NCBI GenBank assembly: GCA_947650285.1
Contig: CANTFL010000981.1
Location: 37,760 to 101,759 of the forward strand
Reading direction: 5' to 3'
Length of the DNA: 64,000 bases
DNA from: Hyaloperonospora brassicae
Taxonomy: Eukaryota > Oomycota > Peronosporomycetes > Peronosporales > Peronosporaceae
Positions 18,984-30,800 of this stretch are shown in pieces. Position numbers and translations under genes: made by a program. The notes beneath the pieces are model-generated. The model was not told where the DNA came from and made no database searches. It was given only the letters and a program-made list of their open reading frames with translations. Positions within the stretch are counted from its first letter, which is position 1. Each line of letters begins with the position of its first letter.

Positions 18984-20578
18984 TTACAGTTCCTCGTGCT
19001 CCACCGACGCGCCAGTGACCGCGGCGACGAAAGTTTGCATGTCACCGCTGACCGCCGAGAGCGGAGTCGTGCCGTCAATGAGCTTGTCTAAGAACTCCGA
19101 CATAGTGCTCTCATCGCCCGCGCTGGGCAGGGCTGCACGTCATATCGAACAACACAGCGAATGGTGAGAACGACAAAAGTACAGACCGCCACAATACAGA
19201 ACTTGGCCGCATCGCAAACACGTACCCAAATACTTCATCGTGTGGCCGGACCTCATGACAATCACTTCAGCAGTCTCGCCAACGAAATTGGTCAGAGCTT
19301 GGAAAATCGGCGCGTCCGGCTTACTGGCCAAGAACACGAACGGGTCACGGCGGTACTTCTTTGCTAGCGAGCGCGCCAACTCCGTGTCCTCTTTCGCCAC
19401 CACGACGCACATCTTGTTCCGGTTCGCCACGCAATCACCAACGGTTTCCACGTTCAGTTCCTCCAATGCAACCATGGGTCTCTTCTTCGCCAGTGCAGGC
19501 GACGGGAACAACGGCACCAGAGGCAGCAACCCATCCGCCTCGGCCGCTTCTGTGTTCGCCAACGCGTCATCGATAAACTTCTTGGCGATAGCTTCGTTCA
19601 CGGTACTCCCCTCCAGCACAATGTACTTGTGGCTGACTGGGTACACGTAGATGACAGTAGGCAGCGCGTCTTCGTCAAGCTCAAAGTGGTTGGCAATCTG
19701 GCCATCTGATCCTGGCACATACGCCACTTGCACCTTCGGGCTCCTTTTCTTCTTCGTGCCTTCCATGAACGACTCGGCCAAGCTGCTCATCCACTTCGGC
19801 GGTGTCTTGGAGCTCTTCTTGCCGTTCTTGGGACTGCCGAAGAAAACAGCCGACGGCTTACCGGCGTTCAAGAACGCATACACATTCTCGTACGCGAGAG
19901 TCGCAATATTGGCGCTGCTGACTCCTAGCTTCTTTGCCTGGGGTGAGTTCTTCACGTACTGCACAATGTCTCGCGCAGTGCGGCCGCCACGATAGTCCTG
20001 TGGACGTGTCTTCTTCGCACCAAACTCTTTGATCGTCGGGTACCCCTTGATCTGGTACTTGTGTGCCAACTGCTGGTAAGCCGTTGCGTCAACAGCACCC
20101 AGTCGAGCCTACATCAACGTCACATTGACACAAGTCCCTCGTCAATTTGGGCATCGTAGCTATCCACGACAAACGGGTGCCCTCAAAAGTCGCCCTGGAG
20201 TAACAAAAGACATGCATCCCAACCACGCACGTGTTTCTTCAGTTTCTTGGCCGCTGCCTTGAACTCGGGCTCGAGCTGCTTGCAATGTCCACACCTACCA
20301 CAAACAACAACAACGACCCACTCTCTGTAAGTACGGGTGTCTACTTGTTAAGTTCGCACGCGACCGTAACCACTTTGTCGCGCACAACACGAGCGGTCCT
20401 ACCAAGGAGCATAAAACTCGACAAGCCAATAGTCCGGACTCTGCAGCACCTCCTTCTCAAAGTTCTTCTCCGTGAGCACTACCACTGCATCGCGTGGACC
20501 ATAGTCGGCCAGCGCAGTACAAGCCGCAAAGACGCTCAGCACCGTCAACAGCAGTGGTAGGCAGCCACGTGGCAGCAT
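18984..20578 (-). CDS. ER thioredoxin-fold protein, protein disulfide isomerase-like
   Basis: Four exons (20578-20403, 20294-20231, 20108-19226, 19132-18984) joined in phase by GT-AG introns of 108, 122 and 93 bp, 423 residues. A signal peptide (MLPRGCLPLLLTVLSVFAAC) is followed by one thioredoxin domain with the active site WCGHC (Cys60, Cys63), split by intron 1. The cis-Pro segment is KGYPTIKEFG, and a long C-terminal part resembles a second, redox-inactive thioredoxin-like domain (VPGSDGQIANHFELDEDALP). The chain ends EHEEL, close to the H/KDEL retrieval signal. It is most like the P5/PDIA6 group but has a single CGHC domain. Expected role is disulfide formation or isomerisation in the ER. 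It is convergent with the eIF2B-like gene. Confidence 0.88.
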
Positions 20579-20832
20579 CTTTTCTGACGTTCTGGAAGTC
20601 ACAACGCCGTCGATTGCAAAGTGCCACTCTGACTGCACACTCGACACAATTGATCAAAGCTCAGAGGTTCGAGAACATCCGCTCGTGAGCGATGGTGGCG
20701 TCGCAAATATCCGGCTTTTCTTTCGCCCTCTCACATTCGATATACTGTCATGACTGATCATCATCGACCTGATTGACAACTCCACATAACCCACAATAAC
20801 AACAACAATAACAACAACAAGTAAAACAAACA

Positions 20833-21177
20833 ATGGGCAAAGGGTGTCGCGACATGGCCGAAGCTCTTCGCGACTGTATGCTGCAGCAACCGTGCATGGC
20901 AGACGGGACAAAGACGCTGAAGCAGTGTCTACACGACCACAAGTACTCGCACGAGTGCCAGGCACGTTGCATCGAAGGAAATAGAGACGTGACGAGAAGA
21001 GCGACGGTCGAATTACTCTGTGTGTGTGTGTGTGTGTGTGTTTGTTTGTGTATGTGTCAATGTTCGTTACAGGAGTACCGCGTGGCGTATTTCGAGTGCA
21101 GACGCGGCCAGTTGGATATGCGGCAGAGGATTCGCGGCCCTAAAGGCGGTATGTCGAAGCCTCAAGAGCAAAAGTAG
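20833..21177 (+). CDS. COA5: Cytochrome c oxidase assembly factor COA5/PET191
   Basis: Exon 1 (20833-20961) and exon 2 (21073-21177) encode 77 residues, the usual COA5 size. After splicing, two CX9C pairs appear: Cys5-Cys15 and Cys42-Cys52. Other conserved blocks are QQPC, KTLKQCL, AYFECRRGQLDMRQRIRG and a KGG end. COA5 is a twin-CX9C protein of the mitochondrial intermembrane space, imported through Mia40 and needed for complex IV assembly. The intron (20962-21072) would use donor CAG|GCACGT and acceptor TTACAG, i.e. GC-AG. It is 111 bp long and open in frame, so unspliced RNA would encode a 37-residue insert rich in Val and Cys from a TG repeat. A GT donor further down (GAC|GTGACG) would break the CX9C spacing. 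Confidence 0.87.
   Translation: MGKGCRDMAEALRDCMLQQPCMADGTKTLKQCLHDHKYSHECQARCIEGNRDVTRRATVELLCVCVCVCVCLCMCQCSLQEYRVAYFECRRGQLDMRQRIRGPKGGMSKPQEQK
21018..21055. repeat. TG dinucleotide run inside the COA5 intron
   Basis: (TG)n with TTTG interruptions, ending about 18 bases before the AG acceptor. Confidence 0.85.
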
Positions 21178-21268
21178 ACGAGAGAGTGGGGGTGACCGAC
21201 CAAAAGCAGTAACAGCGTCCAGTAAAGGAGAGAGAGAGAGGACAGCACTATTGAACAAAAGTGACGAA

Positions 21269-22786
21269 TCAACAGTTGCCGAGCCGAATATTGACGAGGC
21301 GCACGGTGCGCTGGGGTACACATTGTGTGAGCGTTGCTTGGTGGCGATGAAGGAGCTTGACGTCGCACTCGAAGAGCAGGTAGTGCAAAGCCATGGTGAC
21401 GACCCACGTCAGCTTTTGTGGCTCGACTTGAATCGTTGCAGTCTCAGAGAGCCGCGCGATTGTCTCAATGTACAGTGACGAGTTTTGCTCGTCGAGCCAC
21501 ATGGGGTCGTCGGCAAGCGCGGGGTGAAGCAACTGGCCGAGCACGTCTTGACAGCTATCAACGTCGTGACCACGTCGATCAAAGAGCGAGAGCAAGATCG
21601 ACACGGCGCGGAACGTCACGGGGTTCTGGTGACCTGGAACTCGCGGTGAAAGCGTGGCGCCGAGAAGCAACGATAAGTAGATGAAGATGTGCGGGAACAA
21701 GTGTGGTGGTGCCTCGTCCAAGTCACGTTCCAGCTCTGCCAGTAGACGTTCTTTCGCTCCGTTCGAAAGTGTTTGGACGTACTCACGCACAGCAGACTCG
21801 ATAGCAGCTCGACATGTTGATGTCAAGACAAGTCTGCGAATGTGCTTAGCACCACGAGCGAACGCACGATCCAGCTCGTTTCCCATTGCACGCATCTCCA
21901 GCAAAATCGTCGCTCGACTGGTGGCATCCACCAAGTTGACAAGACCCGACAGTGCTGTGCTCGTGCGCACGTGATGTGCTGCACTTTTTTCCGCGATAGT
22001 CCTCAACGCGATTGCGTGCTGTAGCAGGGGTCGAAAGAGCATGGGCTTCAGCATGAACGCCCACCGCAACCTCACCAGCACCTCCTCGTCTTCCACGAGT
22101 TTTGTCGCGCTCCGCTGGGTCTTCACCGCCAGCGCATGCAGTTTCGCAGCACAGAGAAGACTGTAACTTGCAAGCTGCTCAGCACGTAGAAAACAAAAAT
22201 CCAGCAGCTCTTCGACGGTCCCGATCGCCTGCATCGATGCCGCCGTCGACGTATCGATCGTCCCTTTCGCGTCTCGGTCGTCTGTACATCGCGTTTCCAT
22301 CGCCTCGTTGACTGCGTGCAGGATTCGCAGTAAGGTCCACTTGAGTGACTTGACCACCTCGTGCAGTGTCGCTACCACCAGCGCGTGTCGCCATTGCACG
22401 AGCTCTTCTGCATCTCCTGCTGTAATTGTTAGCTGGCTACACTGCAGCCAGTCGCAGACGAGCCATTTTCGAAAAAGCGTACGATGGGACTGCTGCAGCC
22501 ATTGCTGCACAAGTTGATGGAGTTGACCTGCGTCCACTTTTTCGCCATAGTGCATCAGTGCCGTTAATTTCGTCGACACGGCGCTGTAATTGGGCAGATG
22601 CGGTACGACGTCGCCGATGGCGCCGACGATCCGTAACGCACGTCGACGACGAGCCTCTTGTTCGTCGTCCATGTCCGTAGCGTTACCATGCAGTTGTCCC
22701 TCCTCTTCCAGCGCCCCATCCCAGTCGTCAGCTGTCTCCAGTCGGTCGTGCAGCAGCAACAACCGCAGCAACGTCCTTGCGGTCAT
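21269..22786 (-). CDS. Uncharacterised 505-residue helical protein
   Basis: Long single open frame from the ATG at 22786 (MTARTLLRLLLLHDRLETAD) to 21269; not recognised. It is Leu/Ala/Arg-rich with regular amphipathic helices throughout (for example VVATLHEVVKSLKWTLLRIL, LFPHIFIYLSLLLGATL), suggesting a helical-repeat scaffold rather than an enzyme. There is no signal peptide. The frame continues upstream to an in-frame TAG at about 22831 without an ATG. A GATGTAG|CTACAAGAG acceptor-like site lies there, so a further 5' exon overlapping the glycyl-tRNA synthetase leader is possible. It is convergent with COA5 and head-to-head with the synthetase. Confidence 0.68.
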   Translation of the reverse strand: MTARTLLRLLLLHDRLETADDWDGALEEEGQLHGNATDMDDEQEARRRRALRIVGAIGDVVPHLPNYSAVSTKLTALMHYGEKVDAGQLHQLVQQWLQQSHRTLFRKWLVCDWLQCSQLTITAGDAEELVQWRHALVVATLHEVVKSLKWTLLRILHAVNEAMETRCTDDRDAKGTIDTSTAASMQAIGTVEELLDFCFLRAEQLASYSLLCAAKLHALAVKTQRSATKLVEDEEVLVRLRWAFMLKPMLFRPLLQHAIALRTIAEKSAAHHVRTSTALSGLVNLVDATSRATILLEMRAMGNELDRAFARGAKHIRRLVLTSTCRAAIESAVREYVQTLSNGAKERLLAELERDLDEAPPHLFPHIFIYLSLLLGATLSPRVPGHQNPVTFRAVSILLSLFDRRGHDVDSCQDVLGQLLHPALADDPMWLDEQNSSLYIETIARLSETATIQVEPQKLTWVVTMALHYLLFECDVKLLHRHQATLTQCVPQRTVRLVNIRLGNC

Positions 22787-22970
22787 GTAGCTCGGGTGAC
22801 GAACAAATGTACGCACCTCTTGTAGCTACATCTTTGTGCGTCCAAATTGTGGCTGTCTTTGTACGTACAATCGAAAACGACAGCCGTACCGGCATTCGAT
22901 GGCTACATTTGTCCGCTCGCTTTTTGGCTACATTCCGTTCTGTAGCCATCTCGTTTCCACCACGCCCATC

Positions 22971-24591
22971 ATGCCCCGCCGCGCCATCGTCTCCTGCGCG
23001 CTGAGCCGCAGCTTTGCCACGAAAGCACCACGCGACACGTTGCAAGAGCGCGTCGTGGCACTGTGTCGTCATCGTGGCTTCGTCTTCCCTGGCTCGGATC
23101 TCTACGGCGGCCTCGCCAACAGCTTTGACTATGGACCGCTCGGTACGTCGTCCACCATTCCCTCTATCTATCTATCTATCTATCGATCGATCGATCGATC
23201 CATCTATCTATCTCTATATATTATATGTATATACATGCCTGTCTACCTACACGTCTGTATGCTAATGCCACTTGGTTGTTGCGTGTCCTCTCAACTGCTG
23301 CACGTTTGCAGGAGCACTCATGAAGAAGAACGTGATGGATCGCTGGTGGCTCGAGTTCGTGCAGAAGCGCCCCAACTGCGTAGGTCTCGACAGCTCCGTG
23401 CTGCTCAACTCGGCCGTCTGGACGGCGTCTGGCCACGTGAAGAACTTTACGGACCCCATGACGGTCTGCAGCAATTGCAACTCCCGCGTCCGCGTGGACC
23501 AGTTGCTTGAAGCCGAGCTGCAGGACATTGACGCCGTCGCGTCGCTGTCGCTATCCGAAATGGATGCTTTGCTTGTACAGCTTGGCGTGCCGTGTCCTCA
23601 CTGCAGCCACACGCGCAGCTTCCAGCCCACCAAGCAGTTCAATTTGCTCTTTCGTACCAACATGGGTGCTACAGACGAGACCTGCGAGTGGATCTATTTA
23701 CGTCCAGAGACGGCGCAAGGTGCCTACATTAACTTTGCCAACGTGCAGAGCACAATGCGCAAGAAATTGCCGTTCGGCATTGGTCAAATGGGCAAGAGCT
23801 TCCGCAACGAGATTTCGCCTGGGCACTTTCTGTTTCGCACGCGCGAGTTTGAGCAACTGGAGCTGCAGTTCTTCACCAATCCGAACGAATCGGACGGCTG
23901 GTACCTCTACTGGGTGGACCAGTGCTACGACTTTCTGACCAAGTACGGCATCAAGTCCGAGAATCTGAGGAAGCACGAACATGCGCCTGAGGAATTAGCC
24001 CACTACGCTCGCGCCACGACGGACATTCAGTTCAAGTATCCGTTTGGCTGGAGCGAGTTGTGGGGCATTGCAAATCGCACCAGCTATGACCTGAAGAAAC
24101 ACATGGACGCGAGTGGAAAGAGTCTCAAGTATCAGGACCTTGTTGCGAAAGAAGAGTTCTTGCCGCACGTGATTGAACCGGCGCTCGGTGTTGGACGTGT
24201 CATGCTTTCGATGCTGCTGGATGCTTACGATGAAGAAGAAGTAAACGGCCGACAACGCACCCTGCTGCGTCTGCATCCGGATATCGCTCCGTACCGTTTC
24301 GCAGTGCTGCCTCTTGTGAAGAAGGAACCTTTGTTGGAAGTGGCTCAGAAGCTTTTCGAGGATTTGTGTGGAAGTGCTAGCGTGGACTATGATGTGGCGG
24401 GAAGCATTGGCCGCCGTTACCGCCGCCAAGACGAGATCGGCACGCCAATGTGCTTGACTGTGGATTTCGATACTCTGGACGATAAGTGTGTGACGGTTCG
24501 TGACCGCGACAGTTTGGAGCAGAAGCGCGTGCCGATTCAACAGATCCTTCTAGGCACGTCAGTGATGCCTCCCAGTTTTTCTTCCTTTTAG
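22971..24591 (+). CDS. Glycyl-tRNA synthetase (class II, alpha2 type), probably mitochondrial
   Basis: Exon 1 (22971-23142) and exon 2 (23312-24591) join across a GT-AG intron in phase, giving 483 residues. The N-terminus [20 protein letters not shown] is a good mitochondrial presequence. The catalytic core has [20 protein letters not shown], a zinc-like CSNCNS...CPHCSH pair, [14 protein letters not shown], motif 2 [20 protein letters not shown] and motif 3 [16 protein letters not shown]-terminal anticodon-binding domain follows ([20 protein letters not shown] onward). This is the homodimeric bacterial/eukaryotic GlyRS type that charges tRNA-Gly. An in-frame upstream ATG at 22899 would add 24 residues to the presequence. 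The intron carries an ATCT/GATC microsatellite (23163-23222). Confidence 0.93.
23163..23222. repeat. ATCT/ATCG tetranucleotide repeat in GlyRS intron
   Basis: Runs of CTAT, then CGAT, then CTAT again within the single intron of the synthetase. Confidence 0.85.
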
Positions 24592-24856
24592 CGGTTGGAG
24601 AGAGCGGAAGGAGCCGAGTGGTGCGTGTGGAGCACGTTTGAATAGAGACTATTGTTCGATACATGCTCTCGTCTTGAACAAATGGAAATGGACGACGCCG
24701 CGTTTGTCTTCTCGTGACGTTGCCGCTAACGGTTGTGCCATTATTCCAACGGGCCAGCACGTCATCTTAAACTGTCAACGGGAGTATATGCATCTACAGC
24801 CGCTAGTTCTCTGACCATTTTCGATTTTGCCGTGCAGTGCAACGAAGACAGGAAGT

Positions 24857-27800
24857 ATGACACGCAAGAAGGCCCGACGTAATTGTGTACCGAGTAATTT
24901 TTTTCGCCTGCTAGTTCTCAAGCAAGAACTACAAGGCGACGTGAAAGTGATGAAAGTCATTGTAGACGAAGTTGATGTACTGCGTTTGTGTCGTCAATTG
25001 GGCATGTCTATGTCCGGTGGAGGTGACCGGACTAAGTTCGAGCTCGGCAAGTTTGACCCCAGTGAGTATGACGCTGACTTCGCACGTTTCATTCGTGACA
25101 AGCTTGTGACTCGAGTAGGCGGCTGCGATGGACATGTCGACAGCGATCAAGCCGTTGATGAGCAACTCGAAATTGGTTGTTTGTTTGGTAAGCAGGTAGA
25201 AGTAAAGGCGGAGCTCGATCGAATGGGGATTTGGAGTCGAGCGTGTGACAATCTGATCACTTACCAAGACCAGGGTGTCTATTGCCTTGAATGCGGCACC
25301 CAATGTGCAGGCGGTCGCGGATTCGTGGCGTTCTCGTGGCTTCGTGCCGACCTTTTTGGACCGAAAACAATACGCGATACCCCTGTGTATGTGCTTCGAT
25401 TTTTACTGTCCCTCAGCTCGGCCATCACGTGCTGTATGTCTCGAAGTGATTTTGAACTCCTGAAGCGTGTGACAGACGCTAGGTTTGACAGCTCAAGCAT
25501 GCGATGGCAATCGTGTTCGGTTGAATTTCAAGTAAAACGACACATGGAGCAGAGGGACAGTATCTGCAGTACTGGGCCGGCGAAAGCTCTTGTTCCTCAA
25601 ACCGTTGACATCAAAACTATCCAGATTGTCAGCGGAATGTTCCCAGCCATTGCTGTCGAAAGCGCAGTACCATCGGTAACAGAGTGGGTGTCGCAAGACG
25701 AGACGTTGAGCTGTACAAACTTCGCAGACTGGCTACAGGAAAAGAGCGTCAATTATGCGGTAGAGCTCGTAAATGGAGATCTGTTACCCGTGGATGTGCG
25801 CAACTGCGTGCTTGCAAAGTTCGGCTATTTTCCGCAGTCAGGCCTAGATGAGTCGCGAGTGCGAATGGACGGAAAATTGGCAGAAGCGGTAAAGTTAGTT
25901 GGTGAACATGTGACGCACTATGTGAATGGGATATACGTCGCAATGGTCGATGTGAGCCAAATGCTTGTTGCTATTCCATACTCTCCGAATGACTTAGAGC
26001 AACAGGCAGCCTGCGGACAGTACGATCATCTATTGGACGAGCTGAACAGATACAAGGTGCTGGATGAACTCGACGATCAGACACGCACAGCACTTACAAT
26101 CCCTGAAAGACTGCAGAATAGTTTGGATCTGCTGGCTGAAGTTTTCGAACGCCAGCCCGCCTTTTTCGAGGAAATGCTTGGATGCATTGAGACCGACAAT
26201 TTGACGGCTATTTCCGCCCGTTATCAAAATTCGCTTACAGGGTACTATCAAAGTATCCGTAGTTATTGGGGGATGGTATGGACTAGAAAGCTGAAGTTTG
26301 GACCCGAGTTCCGATGCGCAATGCAGCAGCATCAGCTAAAGCTGCAAAACGCTTTTCTAGCTGTGTTACCACGCGTCATATCCATGTTGTCGATTGCGGT
26401 CCGGAAGGAAAATCTTCAACTACGAGCAAAAGAACTGCAATCGCAATCGCATGAAGAACGAGCTATGATAAAGAATGCAGCGTTTGAAGAGCTCCGCGCG
26501 TACCTATTGATACGCGTCGGTCGGCAGCTGCAATCGAAAGTTGCTATCCGTAGACTGACACCAGACGAAGCTTATGTCGACGCCGAATGGAGCAAAGAAG
26601 TGGAAAAAGTGCCTACGAAAGTGATGCGTTTGTACGACATATCAAGCGGCAGCCTTGCTGCAATGACGCTGCTTGGGACCGCTGAGTTCGATCCCGGGTT
26701 CGAGCTCCGAAAACTAGCCACGAGCAAAATGAATCAGATCATCGCAGTTCTTGTCAAAGATTGCAGCACAGTTGTTCAACGCATTCAGTTCGACGTGCAG
26801 GCAACTCGGTCCGGAGAAAAAAAGGGCGAGCAATACGTTGTGCGAACGTTTCCGCGCGCCTGTTCACTCTGTTCTATACGGACTCAAGATCGACAAGTCG
26901 CATTCGTGTTTGGCGAGTATTTTGGAACAGCTGCCTTGTGCCGCTTTAACGACACATTCACAAGGATCGACGTGATGCGAGATATCGCGCTGGACACGTC
27001 GCTTAGTCTGACGGCCCCTTTGGTGGACATTCTTTTGACGGAACGATCGATCTATGCTGTCGACATAAAAGGCCACGTTCAGTCGTATGATGTGCGGTCA
27101 CGCCAAACGTCGAAGAAGACGTCGCTTGGCGCGGGTGAGTGGATCGGTGGCTTGTTGAGCTTTGCAGACGAGCTTGTGGTCGGGCGAGCCATTGTCCAAA
27201 AGGACCACACCATACGTGTGAGTTTCATTTCCAGTGATGACCACCGAGAGTTGCCCGCTGTGAACATTTCCGATGTTGTGGGGTCAGCAGGACTTGGAGT
27301 GGGCTGCGCTGGTGACAATCTGTACATACTGAATGCCGGAGAGGGAGCGATACATGCGTACAAGTTGGATGTCACCGTTCGAAGTGACGCATTTCGCATT
27401 CAGCGGTTTGGCGATGGCGGAAAGGTCACTCAGAGAGGGCGTGGACTAGGGACGAACACGGCAGATGACGCATCGGAGCACTGGTTGCGGGTGTTTTATC
27501 ATGTGTTTGAGAAATTTCCGGTACGGTGTCTGATTGACCAAGCGTTGTTGCCGAAGGACTCGTTCCCTCTGGACGTAGGAATTACCGTGTCTCCGCCTCT
27601 TGATGCTCAGGAAGACGACGAGCTACTTGTTACGATCTGCAGACGATACTTTCACAAAGTGATGGTTGATATCCGACGGCTGAACAAGCCGCTCTTTGGG
27701 TTGGACCTGGCGACGAGTGTAACGTGCGGACACGCGTATCAAACCAGACCAGTTCGCGAAGTGCTGACAGCTATTGTCTCGTTTGTACCAGTGCAAATCT

Positions 27801-30800
27801 GCCGTGCAGAAGACAATATGCTGAAGCTTCTGCGAAACGGAAGGAGTGTCAAGGACACGTCAAGGACTAAGAGTGTGAGCTCGTTAGCGGGAAGTAGCGC
27901 AGCTGAGATTGCTCAGTCGCTTCGCTTCGGTTTGCTCTCGCCGCTAGTGGAGTCGTGGAGTGGGCGTTGTGTGGTCGTTACGTCCATGGGAAAGCAATCC
28001 ACAGGAAAGAGCTACTTTCTCAATAACCTTACAGGGACGACGTTTGCGATTGCTGGCTCTCGGTGCACGGAAGGGGTATGGATGTCGGTGCGTTTTTTGT
28101 CTAGTGACATGCTTCTTGTTGTTTTGGATTTTGAAGGTCTTGGTTCATTCGAGAGGTCAGAACAGGAGGACGTGTTTCTTTCTGTACTCAACGCTTCAGT
28201 ATCGCAGCTCACGGTGTTCCGTATGGACAGTCGTTTCGACAAAGACGTCGATAGTCTGTTCTCTCGTTTCCAGAAGGGGGTGCAGCTACTCAAGAAGGAA
28301 CCGAAACTTTTTCGAGGACTCCTTTACATGAGTGTCAAAGATGTGAATATGAATGACCGTCAAGGAGTTGTTGACGAGCTTTCTGTCAAGCTTGATCGAG
28401 TATTTGAGGCAAACAAAGCCCAGAACTTCTTGACTGAGATGTATGCCGGTCAGCTGGTGATCAATTGCACACCACCATTTGGCACCACGGAGTACTATCA
28501 GAGCATGGAAAACGACGTGTTGAAAAGGCTGTGCCACATCGTAAGTCTATTGGATCAACCACTGGCGGGGTTTGCGACAGGAAAGACTTTTCTGGACTGC
28601 TTCCGATTGGTATTGTCGAAGATCTCGATTTTGGACTGGACTAGTATGGAGAAGGACACGGAACATCTGCTGATCGTAGACGCGAACGAAAAGCTACCAG
28701 GTATTCTCCGGACGGGTTGCTGCGTTGCCCACTCTTTGGTGGCAGATCCGTCGATTCCCTCCCATTTGAAGGAAGATGTCGTGCGCGTCGGCACTCGCGA
28801 AAAGATCGTCATCTCGCTAGAGAATGTATGTCAAGCGTATCCGGAGCGTGCTTCAATGTGGCGAAGCTTGGACGATGTCGTATCCTTGGACGATATCAAC
28901 GACGAATCGCTAGATTTTGGATTCGACGTGACGATGCCTGGTGGCACGAAATGTGGCACTATTCACAAGGCGCTGGTGGTGCACTTTCATCGTTTCTCAT
29001 CTCTCCGTGGAGTCGGAGGTGACACTTCCAAACTAGTCGTCGGAGACCAGCTCGCTTTTGACGCTTTTTTGGTATTCGCACTGCGCCGACGTATAATGAA
29101 GGTAAAACAGTGGCTGGGAGATGTGCTCGATGACGGATCGGCTAAAGCGCGAGCCCAACTGGAACAACAGCATATAGCTCCATTTGAGTTGAGCTTCGCT
29201 CGTTGCCAGCACAGGTGCGCTCGCTGTCAGCTTGGATGCATGCATTCCGTGGTACACACAGTTGAGATTAAACACGATTGCGGTACCAACCACAAATGCC
29301 GTGGATTCTGTGAGTATGACGAATGCCAAGCTGGGCTACCAGGAGAAGTGCCTGTGTGTTTTCGTCGGGCAGGCCATGAAGGAAAGTGCGAATGCAGTAA
29401 GGGAGACCACAGTTGTGGGAAAAAGTGCTCGCTGGTTCAGGCTCCGAACTGCGACAAAACTTGCTCCTTGTTAGCAGACCATCTCGGTGACCATCGTTGT
29501 TCCGTTCAAGTGCATGTTTGTGGTGCTGGCTGCTCCGCAGCAACTTGCAAGAGCATTTGTTTGCTTGACGTGCAGCGGAAGCATTCAATCCACAAGTGTG
29601 CCGAGGTGCGCTGTATCCATCCATGCCTGATGAAGTCATGCGAAGCGTTGTGTTGCGAAAGAGACCACTTCCATGGTCAGGCGACCGAATCTCGTGCATT
29701 TGCTATCGAAAGCGGAATGTCACACGCAGCGGGTTTCAGTGAGAGCGCTGACGAAGCGGCCGATCCTGCAAAAGTCACACACATTTGCGACAGAGCGCAT
29801 GTCTGTGGTGAAATGTGCGTGTTGGATGGAATTTGTGAGCAAAAGGTTCACATTACGAAGTCGTCTCGGACGTACAAAGGTTCACGTGGCTCGTTCGAGT
29901 ACATTCATCACGAGATGAACGGCAGCAAAAAGCGCTGTAAGCACGTCATACCTGCTGGGAAAGAAGACCACAACGGATTGGAACATTCTTGTGCTGCTCA
30001 AAGTTTGGGTGATGAAGATGGACAGGATGTAGTTCATTTTTGCCATGTGCGTTGCCCGTGCTGCAGTTACTATTGTAACAAAGACGTCGGCCACATGGGT
30101 CTACACGACACCTCGCACGGTAACATGCGCTCGACGTATTTTCTAGCGAAAGACAAGGACATTGAAGTCAGAGAACGGAAGTACGAAGTCGGCGAGTCGG
30201 GAACTGCCGAGATGTGCAACCTATTTTGTGCGAAAATGGGTCGTGGTCATGTGCACTACTTGTCGTGCGAGGGTTCTGCTGATGAAATGTGCGTCTATGC
30301 TGGCGAAGACGCTAGCATCGTCGAACAAGACCAGCGTCGCCACTGTACCGACAACCTGTATCCAGTGCCGGAACGAGCCATGGACGAATTGCTACATGCT
30401 AAGTTTTGGTCCACGATCGGGTGGGTGGACCCATGCAACGAAACCGAGCGAGCTCTGTTTGCGATGTGTCGCTTTCAGTGCAATGCGCCAGAACACGAGG
30501 AAGAAGGGAAGTTACCCTCGTACTGTGTCCTGGACGCTTGGCATCAGCCTGAAGTGAGACCTGAAGAGGGCGATGACAAGTTTGCTTACGTCGACGGCCA
30601 CAAGTTTGAGTGCGTGCATGCGATTGATTCAGGTACGTTCCACAACGTGTTTGTCCTGGACAGCTCTGGATCGATGAATGGGCAGCCATGGCAAGATTTG
30701 CTGTACGCATGCAATGACTTTGCCGCCAGCCGACTGAAGGACGGAGGTGAAAACGATTTGGTCTCTTACGTAACGTTTGACCACGAAAGCCGCATTTTCT

